NCBI GenBank assembly: GCA_900549405.1
Contig: URNZ01000007.1
Coordinates: 4,702-68,701, forward strand
Direction: 5' to 3'
Length of the DNA stretch: 64,000 bases
Source: an uncultured Eubacteriales bacterium
Lineage (GTDB): Bacteria; Bacillota; Clostridia; Oscillospirales; Oscillospiraceae
Positions 53,371-61,506 of this stretch are shown here, in pieces. Made by a program: the position numbers and the translations under genes. The notes under the pieces are model-generated. The model was not told where the DNA came from and did no database searches. It was given only the letters and a program-made list of their open reading frames with translations. Each line of letters starts with the position of its first letter. Positions within the stretch are counted from its first letter, which is position 1.

Positions 53371-53496
53371 CTCCTACAGGGTAATCTATGCGGGGAGGGC
53401 AAAGAGTGTGTGTCAGAATAGCTTTTACTGGAAGCTGCCCTGGTCATAACCCCGCAGCAGTAAAACTGGAAGAGATGTCAGCGTTCTTTGCTCGGT

Positions 53497-53874
53497 TTAC
53501 GTAAGTATATATTTCTCATGGTCGCGTTCCAACCTCTCCCCCCACTGCCCTTCCTTAAATCCAACCAGGACAAAGTCCTCGCCAACCAGCAGGGGGCGCT
53601 TGACCAGCATGCCGTCTGTGGCCAGGAGCTTTATCATCTCCTCCTCGCTCATGCCGGGCAGCTTGTCCTTCAGGGCCATGGACTTATAGAGCAGGCCGCT
53701 GGTGTTGAAAAATTTCTTCAGGGGGAGGCCGCTGCGCTCATGCCATGCGGTCAGCTCCTCGGCAGTAGGGTTGTCCAGCTTGATGTCCCGGAGGTCATAG
53801 GCGATCTGGTGGTCATCCAGCCACTTTTTGGCCTTTTGGCAGGTGGTGCACTTGGGGTAGCAGAGAAAGATCAT
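53497..53874 (-). CDS. ArsC/Spx-family thioredoxin-fold protein
   Basis: 125 residues from ATG 53874 (AGGAGGA ahead). Motif YPKCTTCQKAKKWL gives the CxxC of the ArsC/Spx group; RDIKLDNPTAEELTAW follows, and near the end KRPLLVGEDFVLVGFKEGQW matches the YffB/Spx family. May be an arsenate-reductase-like or regulatory protein. Single gene. Confidence 0.88.
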   Translation of the reverse strand: MIFLCYPKCTTCQKAKKWLDDHQIAYDLRDIKLDNPTAEELTAWHERSGLPLKKFFNTSGLLYKSMALKDKLPGMSEEEMIKLLATDGMLVKRPLLVGEDFVLVGFKEGQWGERLERDHEKYILT

Positions 53875-54018
53875 GAGTTTCGTCCTCCTAAAGCAAACTT
53901 TGACGATACGTCCATTATATCGGCCCCACCGGCAAAAGGCAATATGGCGCTGTGCCCCTTGCGCATCCACGGCCAAACTGCTACAATGACGAAAAAGACC
54001 ACCTGAGGAGGACACAAG

Positions 54019-54429
54019 ATGGTTCGTGATATCTGCAAGGACGAGGGCTTTCTGGCCCAGAAGGCCCAGCCCGCCACGTTGGACGACCTGGACACGGCCC
54101 GGGATCTGCTGGACACTCTGATCGCCCACAAGGCGGGCTGCGTGGGCATGGCGGCCAACATGATCGGCATAAACAAGCGCATCATCGCCTTTGACAATGA
54201 GGGGACTTACACGGTCATGCTCAACCCTGTCATCGTCAAGCAGTCCGGGCCCTATGAGGCGGAGGAGGGCTGTCTGTCCCTGACCGGCACGCGGAAGACA
54301 AAGCGCTTTCAGACCATCAAGGTCCAGTGGCAGAACGAAAAGCTCCAGACCCGGCTGAAGACCTTCACCGGCTGGACGGCGGAGATCATCCAGCACGAGA
54401 TCGACCACTGCGAGGGCATCCTGATCTGA
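54019..54429 (+). CDS. Peptide deformylase-like protein with altered motif 1
   Basis: 136 residues, shorter than usual deformylases (about 150-190). Metal motifs EGCLS (83-87) and HEIDH (126-130) are intact. Motif 1 reads CVGMAANM (41-48) where GxGxAAxQ is standard: C41 replaces glycine and M48 the oxyanion glutamine. This variant is seen in a deformylase-like subgroup of Firmicutes; catalytic activity is uncertain. AGGAGGA precedes the ATG. Confidence 0.85.
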   Translation: MVRDICKDEGFLAQKAQPATLDDLDTARDLLDTLIAHKAGCVGMAANMIGINKRIIAFDNEGTYTVMLNPVIVKQSGPYEAEEGCLSLTGTRKTKRFQTIKVQWQNEKLQTRLKTFTGWTAEIIQHEIDHCEGILI

Positions 54430-54442
54430 ATCATTTTTTTAG

Positions 54443-54475
54443 TTCAAAACCACCGGTCAAGCCGGTGGTTTTGAG
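54443..54475 (+). terminator. Terminator after the deformylase-like gene
   Basis: CAAAACCACCGG, 5-nt loop, CCGGTGGTTTTG. Confidence 0.7.
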
Positions 54476-54496
54476 CTGTTCTGCAAGTTTTTTCGC

Positions 54497-54679
54497 TTAC
54501 AGGTCCATGGCGTCGGCCAGATTGTCCACCGCCTGGTTCACCCGCTTGGCGGCCATGCGGGCGGCGCGCTTGAGCTGGCGGTGAGAGGGGGCCATGGTCA
54601 TGCCCAGGGCCGTCCCCGCCGCCACCCCCAAGGTCATGCCGGCGATAAATTTTCCGGCTCCGCAGCAGTGCTCGTTCAT
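54497..54679 (-). CDS. Small YtxH-like protein
   Basis: 60 residues. HCCGAGKFIAGMTLGVAAGTALGMTMAP forms one glycine/alanine-rich helix, then a basic amphipathic tail (LKRAARMAAKRVNQAVDNLADAM). Similar to small YtxH proteins. GGGAGGAAAG precedes the ATG. Function unknown. Confidence 0.7.
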   Translation of the reverse strand: MNEHCCGAGKFIAGMTLGVAAGTALGMTMAPSHRQLKRAARMAAKRVNQAVDNLADAMDL

Positions 54680-54760
54680 GTTCTTTCCTCCCTTCCCGCG
54701 GCGCGTCGCAGCTGAAAGCGCCGCTGATGATTATTCTCTCCCAAAGGGCGGAAAAATCCG

Positions 54761-54789
54761 TTGCTAAATCCTGCTGTTTCCGCTATAAT
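54761..54789 (+). promoter_or_regulatory. pyrC operon promoter
   Basis: TTGCTA (54761-54766), 17 bp, TATAAT (54784-54789). Start expected near 54796, giving a leader of about 125 nt. Confidence 0.75.
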
Positions 54790-54802
54790 TTATCTTGTTA
54801 TA

Positions 54803-54849
54803 GTGTGGGTATTCCCGGGCATTTTTCTGTCGGTCCCGGCGTTCCACAC
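54803..54849 (+). promoter_or_regulatory. Structured leader before pyrC
   Basis: Outer stem GTGTGG (54803-54808) with CCACAC (54844-54849), inner stem CCGGG (54815-54819) with CCCGG (54835-54839). A T-run (ATTTTT) lies in the loop. No PyrR-binding consensus seen. Possible regulatory element. Confidence 0.5.
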
Positions 54850-54921
54850 AGACAACAGCGCAAACAAGCAACAGCACTCACGTTTTTTGACTTTCTGACA
54901 CATTTCGGAGGAACGAAAACC

Positions 54922-56199
54922 ATGAAAATACTGATCCAACATGGCCGGGTGGTCCACCCGGTCACGGGAACGGTCCTGCTGCAGGACCTGCTCATCGAGG
55001 ACGGCAAGATCGCCCTGCTGGACCGGGGGCTGGAGACGGACGCCGACCTGGTCATCCCCGCCAGCGGACTGGTGGTCTGCCCCGGATTGGTGGACATGCA
55101 CGTCCACCTGCGGGACCCGGGTCTCACCTATAAAGAGGATATTTTGACCGGCACCGCCGCTGCCGCCCACGGCGGCGTGACCTCGGTGGCCTGTATGGCC
55201 AACACCGACCCGGTGGTGGACAGCCCCGAGCAGATCGAATACATCCTGAACCGGGCCAGATTCGGCTCCGGCGTCCACGTCTATCCCATCGGCGCGGTGT
55301 CCATGGGCCTGCGTGGGGAGGAGCCCACCGACGCCGAGGCCCTGAAAAAGGCGGGGGCCATCGCCCTGTCTGACGACGGCTGCAACGTGGACAACGCCAA
55401 CCTGATGCGGGACGTGCTCATCCGGGCCCGCCGCCTGGATATGCCCGTGCTGTGCCACTGCGAGGACACCTCTATGGTAGAGGGCCGGGCGGTGAACGAG
55501 GGCAGTGTGTCCCGCCAGCTGTGGCTGGAGGGCCGCCCCGCCATCGCCGAGGAGCTGATGGTCATGCGGGACGCCATGCTGGCCGAGGAGACTGGGGCCC
55601 ACGTCCACATCTGCCACGTGTCTACCGCCCGCAGCGTGGACATCATCCGCAAGATGAAGAAGAAGGGCGTCCACCTGACCTGCGAGACCTGCCCCCAGTA
55701 TTTCTGGCTCACCGAGGACGAGATCCTCACCCAGGGTTCCATGGCCCGGGTCAATCCTCCCCTGCGCACCGCCCAGGACGTGAAGGGCATCATCGCCGGA
55801 CTGAAGGACGGCACAATCGACGTCATCGCCACCGACCACGCCCCCCACTCCGCCGAGGAGAAGGCCCGCCCCCTCACCCGCGCCCCCAGCGGCATGGTGG
55901 GGCTGGAGACCTCCCTGGCTCTCACCCTCACCGGCCTCTATCACTCGGGCAAGATGGAACTGCCCGACATCATCCGCCGCATGTCCACCAACCCCGCCGA
56001 CATCCTGCACCTGCCCAAGGGCCGCATGTCCATGGGGGTGGCCGCCGACCTGACCATCTTCGACCCCGACCAGGAGTGGACCATCGACCCGGAGCAGTTC
56101 GCCTCCAAGGGCCGGAACACCCCCTTCGCCGGAAAGACGGTGAAGGGCCGGGTGAAGTATACCATCGTGGACGGCCAGATCGTTTATCAGGACGAGTGA
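54922..56199 (+). CDS. pyrC: Dihydroorotase
   Basis: 425 residues from ATG 54922 (GGAGGAACG ahead), class I size. Closes carbamoyl aspartate to dihydroorotate. Zinc site: VDMHVHLRDPG, HCEDTSM, HICHVSTA and IATDHAPHS. First gene of the pyrimidine operon; pyrB and carbamoyl-phosphate synthetase genes are not in the window. Confidence 0.95.
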   Translation: MKILIQHGRVVHPVTGTVLLQDLLIEDGKIALLDRGLETDADLVIPASGLVVCPGLVDMHVHLRDPGLTYKEDILTGTAAAAHGGVTSVACMANTDPVVDSPEQIEYILNRARFGSGVHVYPIGAVSMGLRGEEPTDAEALKKAGAIALSDDGCNVDNANLMRDVLIRARRLDMPVLCHCEDTSMVEGRAVNEGSVSRQLWLEGRPAIAEELMVMRDAMLAEETGAHVHICHVSTARSVDIIRKMKKKGVHLTCETCPQYFWLTEDEILTQGSMARVNPPLRTAQDVKGIIAGLKDGTIDVIATDHAPHSAEEKARPLTRAPSGMVGLETSLALTLTGLYHSGKMELPDIIRRMSTNPADILHLPKGRMSMGVAADLTIFDPDQEWTIDPEQFASKGRNTPFAGKTVKGRVKYTIVDGQIVYQDE

Positions 56200-56267
56200 G
56201 CTTGGCCCGATAAACTCAAAACTTTTCGATATAAAAGATAAATTTATAACAGAGAGGACTGTTTTTC

Positions 56268-57194
56268 ATGTCTTTTGACGTTCTGCAAGAGAAGATCCGC
56301 GCCATGAAGAACCCCACCGTGGCCGGACTGGATGCCCGCATCGAGTATGTGCCCGAGCACATCCGCCAGGCCGCCTATGCCCAGTATGGCGTGGGCCTGA
56401 AGGGGGCCTGCGAGGCCATCTATCAGTTCAATGTGGGGCTGATGGACGCCCTGTGCGACATCGTCCCCGCCGTGAAGCCCCAGGCCGCCTATTACGAGAA
56501 TCTGGGCTGGCAGGGCATGGAGATGCTGGAGCGCACCATCCGCTATGCCAAGAGCAAAGGCCTGTTCGTCATTGCCGACATCAAGCGGGGGGACATCGGC
56601 TCCACCGCCACCGCCTATGCCGAGGGCTGGCTGTCCGGGGCCAGCATCGAGGGGCAGCAGTTTAAGTCCTTCGACGCCGACTGTGTCACCCTGAACGGCT
56701 ATATGGGCTCTGACTCTATTAAACCCTTCCTGGAGGCCGCCAAGGCCGAGGACAAGTGCGCCTTCGTCCTGGTAAAGACCTCTAACCCCGGCTCCGGGGA
56801 GCTTCAGGACGTGAAGACCGACGACGGGCGCACCGTGTACCAGGTGATGGGCGCGCTGAACGAGTCCATCGCCGCCGGGACGGAGGGCAAGTATGGCTTC
56901 ACCATGGCCGGCGCCGTCACCGGGGCCACCTATCCCGAGCAGATCCGCCAGCTGCGGGCTGATCTGCCCCACACCTTCTTCCTGGTCCCCGGCTATGGGG
57001 CCCAGGGGGGCACCGCCGCCGACGTGAAATATGCCTTTGACCAGCAGGGCCACGGGGCCATCGTCAACTCCTCCCGGGGCATCATGTGCGCCTGGAAGAA
57101 GACCGGCGGCGACGGCCACGACTTCGCCCAGGCCGCCCGCAGCGCCGCCATCGCCATGCGGGACGACATCGCCCAGTTCGTGACGGTGGAGTAA
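56268..57194 (+). CDS. pyrF: Orotidine-5'-phosphate decarboxylase, type 2
   Basis: 308 residues, long form. Active-site motif VIADIKRGDIGST with catalytic K and D; VAGLDARIEYVP at the N-terminus. Makes UMP. Its stop codon abuts a family A repeat (57193-57224). RBS AGAGAGGA. Confidence 0.96.
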   Translation: MSFDVLQEKIRAMKNPTVAGLDARIEYVPEHIRQAAYAQYGVGLKGACEAIYQFNVGLMDALCDIVPAVKPQAAYYENLGWQGMEMLERTIRYAKSKGLFVIADIKRGDIGSTATAYAEGWLSGASIEGQQFKSFDADCVTLNGYMGSDSIKPFLEAAKAEDKCAFVLVKTSNPGSGELQDVKTDDGRTVYQVMGALNESIAAGTEGKYGFTMAGAVTGATYPEQIRQLRADLPHTFFLVPGYGAQGGTAADVKYAFDQQGHGAIVNSSRGIMCAWKKTGGDGHDFAQAARSAAIAMRDDIAQFVTVE

Positions 57195-57224
57195 CTCCTA
57201 ACTCATCCCTCATCACTCCCAACT
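57193..57224. repeat. Family A repeat after pyrF
   Basis: TAACTCCTAACTCATCCCTCATCACTCCCAACT-like; first bases are the pyrF stop. Confidence 0.65.
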
Positions 57225-57241
57225 GAACAAAGGAGGTCCCA

Positions 57242-57841
57242 ATGGCGAAACGCTGTGTTTTCTGCGGAAAGACCCTCTCGTTTTTCGACGAAAAGACCCT
57301 CCTGTGCGGCAACGCCCTCCAGCGGGTCTGCACGGCCTGCTGGGCCGAACTGCAGGACCTGGACCAGGAGGAACGGGCCCACCGGGCGCTGGACACGGGC
57401 CGGGCGGAGGAGCCGGAGGTCATCCAGGCCTATCTAGACAGACTGGAGCAAACGCGTCAGGCCCAGGCCCGGGCCCGGGAGGCCCTGAAGACGGATAAGC
57501 GCTGTCTGCGCTGCGGCGGTGTGATGGAGCGCTATGGCCGCAAGAAGTTCCACCTGGGGGAGGAGAGCCTGTTCGGCACCGTGGCCCGGGACGGACTGTT
57601 CGCCAGCTGGCTGACGGTGGATATTCTGCGCTGTGCCGACTGCGGCCGGGCGGAGTTCTTCCTTCCCGAGCCGCCGGAGATGGGGAGCATCCCAAAGGCC
57701 CCGGAGGAGCAGGTGGTCTGCCCCGCGTGCGGAGCCAAGCACAGCCCCCTCATCAACTGCCCCAACTGCGCCCTGAACCGCCGCCCAGCCCAGAGCGAAC
57801 CGCCCCGGGGCGGCGGAAAGAAGCCGCCGTGGGAGAAGTGA
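57242..57841 (+). CDS. Zinc-ribbon protein, paralog 1, in pyr operon
   Basis: 199 residues, AAAGGAGG ahead. Multiple cysteine pairs: CVFCGKTL, VCTACW, RCLRCGG, RCADCGR, VCPACGAKH and NCPNCA, so several zinc ribbons; a charged helix (about 60-85) separates the first from the rest. C-terminal tail GGGKKPPWEK is shared with the next gene. No known function. Between pyrF and pyrK, so co-transcribed with pyrimidine genes. Confidence 0.75.
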   Translation: MAKRCVFCGKTLSFFDEKTLLCGNALQRVCTACWAELQDLDQEERAHRALDTGRAEEPEVIQAYLDRLEQTRQAQARAREALKTDKRCLRCGGVMERYGRKKFHLGEESLFGTVARDGLFASWLTVDILRCADCGRAEFFLPEPPEMGSIPKAPEEQVVCPACGAKHSPLINCPNCALNRRPAQSEPPRGGGKKPPWEK

Positions 57842-57856
57842 GAAAGGGAGGTCCTT

Positions 57857-58411
57857 ATGGGCAACGTATGTGTTCTCTGCGGAGAGAGCCTGGGACTGCT
57901 GGAGCGCTATTCCTGTTCCCTGTTCCAGACGAAGCAGACCCTTTGCGCCCAGTGTATGAAGCAAATTTACGCCCTCTCCGGCCCGGCGCTGGAGGAGAAG
58001 CGGGCACAGATGCTGGCCTCGCCCTATCTGGAGGAGGTCGACACGCTGCGGGCCTACGCCGCCCTCAGCCGCCCCTGCTCCACCCCCGGCTGCGGGGGAA
58101 AGCTGGAGTGTGAGCGGGAAAACGTCCGGCTGGGACGGGAGGGCCTGCCCGATGAGTCGTACAGCGTGGACGTTTTCGCCTGTCCCCGGTGCGGCAAGGT
58201 GGAGCTGTTCACCGCCGGGACCGTCCGCCATGCCCTGCGGCCCAAGAAGCCTGAGAAGAAAGAAGAACCGACTGTGCCCACCGTCCTCTGCCCCGTCTGC
58301 GGGACCCGACACGAGGAGGGCGAGCCCTGCCCCGTCTGCGCCGCGGAGTTGGCCCGCCAAAACGCCCGCCCCGCCCGGCGGAGGGAGAAAAAGCCGCCGT
58401 GGGAGAAGTGA
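57857..58411 (+). CDS. Zinc-ribbon protein, paralog 2, in pyr operon
   Basis: 184 residues, AGGGAGG ahead, 15 nt after paralog 1. Same plan: VCVLCGESL, LCAQCMKQ, then CSTPGCGGKLEC, ACPRCGKVELF, LCPVCGTRH, PCPVCAAEL, and the same ending KKPPWEK. A tandem duplication that has diverged. The repeated tail suggests a shared binding site. A cytosolic nucleic-acid- or protein-binding role is plausible but untested. Confidence 0.75.
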   Translation: MGNVCVLCGESLGLLERYSCSLFQTKQTLCAQCMKQIYALSGPALEEKRAQMLASPYLEEVDTLRAYAALSRPCSTPGCGGKLECERENVRLGREGLPDESYSVDVFACPRCGKVELFTAGTVRHALRPKKPEKKEEPTVPTVLCPVCGTRHEEGEPCPVCAAELARQNARPARRREKKPPWEK

Positions 58412-58420
58412 GGGGATGAC

Positions 58421-58547
58421 CCTCTCAGTCACGGCTGCGCCGTGCCAGCTCCCCCAAAGGGGGAGCCAAGGATGCGCCATCGGTCCTCCGCCTCTTGCCT
58501 CCCCCTTTGGGGGAGGTGCCCAGTGCGCACACTGGGCGGAGAGGGCC
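58421..58547. repeat. Family B repeat mosaic
   Basis: Four palindromes in a row: CACGGCTGCGCCGTG, CTCCCCCAAAGGGGGAG, CCTCCCCCTTTGGGGGAGG and GCCCAGTGCGCACACTGGGC. Related to 2235-2284. Located inside the pyr operon between the zinc-ribbon genes and pyrK. Confidence 0.7.
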
Positions 58548-58581
58548 CTAACTACTAACTGATAAAAAGGTGATGCCTGCC

Positions 58582-59358
58582 ATGAAAGTTGAACGTAAAT
58601 GTACCATTGTCGCCCGGGAGGAGATGGGCGACGCCATCTATCTGGTGCTGGAGGCCGGGGACATGGTCCGCACCAGCTATGCCGGACCTGGGCAGTTTGT
58701 CCACGTGAAGTGCGGCGAGGGGCTGCTGCTCCGCCGCCCCATCTCTGTCTGCTCCTGCCAGGAGGACGTGCCCAATGACTTCATCGCCATCGCCTTTGAG
58801 GTCCGGGGGGACGGCACCCGCTGGCTGGCCCAGCGGAAGGTGGGGGACACCCTGGACGTGATGGGGATGCTGGGCAACGGCTTTTCCGTCAAGCCCAAGG
58901 GCCGCTATCTGCTGGTGGGCGGCGGCATCGGCATCCCACCCATGCGGGGCTGCGCCCAGGCCACTGAGGGCCGGTCCACCGCCATTCTGGGCGGGCGGTC
59001 CAAGGACAAGATCATTTTGCAGGACTGCTTTAAGGACGAGTGCGCCAAGGTGCTGATCGCCACCGACGACGGCTCGCTGGGCCACCACGGCTTTGTGGAC
59101 GCCCTGGTCCGCCAGGAGCTGGAGCAGGACAAGGGCTATGACGGCGTGCTGGCCTGCGGCCCCAAGCCCATGCTGCGGAACGTGGCGAAAGTGGCCGAAG
59201 AGTTCGGCATTCCCTGCCAGGTGTCTATGGAGGAGCGCATGGGCTGCGGCGTGGGCGCCTGCCTGGTGTGCGCCTGCGACATGGCCGACGGCAGCCGCAA
59301 GCACGTGTGCAAGGACGGCCCTGTGTTCGATTCCAAGGAGGTGGACTGGAATGCCTAA
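58582..59358 (+). CDS. pyrK: Dihydroorotate dehydrogenase electron-transfer subunit
   Basis: 258 residues from ATG 58582, AAAAGGTGA ahead; earlier ATG 58573 is too close to it. FAD/NAD domain (RRPISVCSC, LLVGGGIGIPPM) and a C-terminal [2Fe-2S] site MGCGVGACLVCAC...HVCKDGPVF. With PyrD it forms the NAD-linked class 1B enzyme. Confidence 0.96.
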   Translation: MKVERKCTIVAREEMGDAIYLVLEAGDMVRTSYAGPGQFVHVKCGEGLLLRRPISVCSCQEDVPNDFIAIAFEVRGDGTRWLAQRKVGDTLDVMGMLGNGFSVKPKGRYLLVGGGIGIPPMRGCAQATEGRSTAILGGRSKDKIILQDCFKDECAKVLIATDDGSLGHHGFVDALVRQELEQDKGYDGVLACGPKPMLRNVAKVAEEFGIPCQVSMEERMGCGVGACLVCACDMADGSRKHVCKDGPVFDSKEVDWNA

Positions 59359-60277
59359 CGAGAAGATCGACCTCTCCGTCAATCTGGCGGGGATGACCAT
59401 GAAGAACCCGGTGGTGGTGGCCTCGGGCACCTTTGGTTTTGGCCGGGAGTACGGCCAGTTTTATGACCTGGGCCAGCTGGGCGGCATCTGCGCCAAGGGC
59501 CTGACCCTGAACCCCCGCCAGGGCAACCCTGCCCCCCGCATTGCCGAGACCCCCATGGGCATTCTCAACTCCGTGGGCCTGCAAAACCCCGGCGTGGACG
59601 CCTTCATCGCCCACGAGCTGCCCTTCCTGCGCAACTTTGACGTAAAAGTGATCGCTAACATCTCCGGCAACACCCCGGAGGAGTATGGCATCATGTGTGA
59701 AAAGCTGGCCGGGGCCGGGGTGGACATGATCGAAGTGAACATCTCCTGCCCCAACGTAAAGGCGGGCGGTCTGGCCTACGGCACCCGGCCTGAGCTGGCC
59801 GCCGAGGTCACCCAGATGGCCAAGTCCCATGCGGGCAAGGTGCCCGTGATGGTGAAGCTGTCCCCCAACGTCACCGATATCACCCTCATCGCCCGGGCGG
59901 TGGAGGAGGCCGGCGCAGACGCCGTGTCCCTCATCAACACCCTGCGGGGGATGCGCATCGACGTGAACACCCACCGGCCCATTCTGAAGATGAACACCGG
60001 CGGCCTGTCCGGTCCCGCCGTGCTGCCTGTGGCGGTGCGCATGGTGTGGGAGGTGGCCCAGGCGGTGGACATCCCCATCTTAGGCATGGGCGGCGTGAGC
60101 CGGGGCGAGGACGCGGCCCAGCTGATGCTGGCCGGAGCCACCGCCGTGGCCGTGGGCACCGCCCTGTTCGCCGACCCCTATGCCCCCATCAAGGTCCGGG
60201 ACGAACTGGGCCAGATCGCCCAGCGCCAGGGCCTGACCGCCGTGAAGGAACTCACCGGGCAGGTAAAGCCCTGGTAA
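59351..60277 (+). CDS. pyrD: Dihydroorotate dehydrogenase catalytic subunit, class 1B
   Basis: 308 residues from ATG 59351, overlapping the pyrK stop by 8 nt. FMN enzyme: NPVVVASGTFGFG, EVNISCPNVKAGG with the class 1 active-site cysteine, and GMGGVSRGEDA. Oxidises dihydroorotate to orotate. Confidence 0.97.
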   Translation: MPNEKIDLSVNLAGMTMKNPVVVASGTFGFGREYGQFYDLGQLGGICAKGLTLNPRQGNPAPRIAETPMGILNSVGLQNPGVDAFIAHELPFLRNFDVKVIANISGNTPEEYGIMCEKLAGAGVDMIEVNISCPNVKAGGLAYGTRPELAAEVTQMAKSHAGKVPVMVKLSPNVTDITLIARAVEEAGADAVSLINTLRGMRIDVNTHRPILKMNTGGLSGPAVLPVAVRMVWEVAQAVDIPILGMGGVSRGEDAAQLMLAGATAVAVGTALFADPYAPIKVRDELGQIAQRQGLTAVKELTGQVKPW

Positions 60278-60316
60278 GAGCTAATTTCCATTCCAGGAAC
60301 AAAGGACTGTTTGCCA

Positions 60317-61477
60317 ATGACCACCATTTATCTCATCCGTCACGCCGAGGCCGAGGGGAATCTGTACCGCCGCATCCACGGCTGGTATGACGCGCTCATC
60401 ACCGACAACGGCTTTGCCCAGATCGCCGCCCTCCAGCGCCGCTTTCAGGATATCCCCATCGATGCGGTGTGGTCCAGCGACCTCTATCGTACCATGACCA
60501 CCGCACGGGCGGTCTATGTCCCCAAGGGCCTGGAGCTGCACACTGACCCCGGCCTGCGGGAGGTCCACATGGGGGACTGGGAGGACAAGCCCTGGGGCGA
60601 GGTGTATCACTTCGACGGAGACCGCATCGCCCTCTTTAACCGCAGCGACCCCACCTGGCAAGCCCCCAATGGGGAGAGCCTGGGCCAGGTGGGAGAGCGT
60701 GTCCACGACGCCCTGTGCCGCATCGCCGGGGGCTATCCCGACAAGACCATCGCCGTCTTCTGCCACGGCACGGCCATCCGCCAGCTACTGGCCATGGTGA
60801 AGGGCGTTGCCCCCCAGGACTGGCACAAGATGGGCCACAGCGAGAACACCGCCGTGACCCGCCTGTTCTATGACGGGGGCCGCCTGACCCTGGACCCCGA
60901 TCTGGAGCTGGATGCCTCTCACCTGCCGGAGAGCATCCACACCATGGCCCGGCAGAACTGGTGGCGGAAGGACCGCTCCGTCCAGGACGTGAACCTGTGG
61001 TACCGCCCCCTGGACTGGGAGACTGAGAAAGAGTCTATTTATCTGGCCGCCCGGGAGGAGGCCTGGCGCACCACCCACGGCACGGAGTTGGCCTTTGACG
61101 GGGAGGGCTTTCTGCACGACGCCAAAGAGCACCTGTCCCGCTCCCCCTGGGGGGTGACGGTGGCCATGTCCGGGGACGAGTTTGCCGGGCTGCTCCAGCT
61201 GGACACCCAGCGCTATCAGGAGCTGAACGCCGGATACATCCCCTTCTGCTACATCGCCCCCAGCCGCCGGGAGCAGAATCTGGGCGTGCAGCTCATCGGC
61301 CAGGCGGTGTCCTTCTTCCGCCCCCTGGGCCGGGACAAGCTGCGCCTGCGCTGCGCCCCTTACAATGACCGTGCCCAGCACTTCTATCAGAAGTATGGCT
61401 TTGTGAAGGTGGGCGAGGAGCAGGGCAGCCGGGTCCCCCTGGACATTATGGAAAAATACATCGGCTATGACAGATGA
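60317..61477 (+). CDS. Histidine phosphatase - GNAT acetyltransferase fusion
   Basis: 386 residues from ATG 60317 (AAAGGAC ahead). Residues 1-200: phosphoglycerate-mutase-like phosphatase with LIRHAEAEGN, SSDLYRTMTTA, EVHMGDWED and FCHGTAIRQ. Residues 240-386: GNAT fold (FAGLLQLDTQRY, YIAPSRREQNLGVQLIGQAV, LRLRCAPYNDRAQHFYQKYGFVKVG). Substrates unknown; follows pyrD by 40 nt, so may be a house-cleaning enzyme for the operon. Confidence 0.88.
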   Translation: MTTIYLIRHAEAEGNLYRRIHGWYDALITDNGFAQIAALQRRFQDIPIDAVWSSDLYRTMTTARAVYVPKGLELHTDPGLREVHMGDWEDKPWGEVYHFDGDRIALFNRSDPTWQAPNGESLGQVGERVHDALCRIAGGYPDKTIAVFCHGTAIRQLLAMVKGVAPQDWHKMGHSENTAVTRLFYDGGRLTLDPDLELDASHLPESIHTMARQNWWRKDRSVQDVNLWYRPLDWETEKESIYLAAREEAWRTTHGTELAFDGEGFLHDAKEHLSRSPWGVTVAMSGDEFAGLLQLDTQRYQELNAGYIPFCYIAPSRREQNLGVQLIGQAVSFFRPLGRDKLRLRCAPYNDRAQHFYQKYGFVKVGEEQGSRVPLDIMEKYIGYDR

Positions 61478-61506
61478 GCTGTCCGCCGGAAAAAGAGAGG
61501 CACATC

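Noticed and set aside
54790..54921. PyrR-binding attenuator
   Set aside because: The conserved PyrR anti-antiterminator consensus was not found; only generic stems are present.
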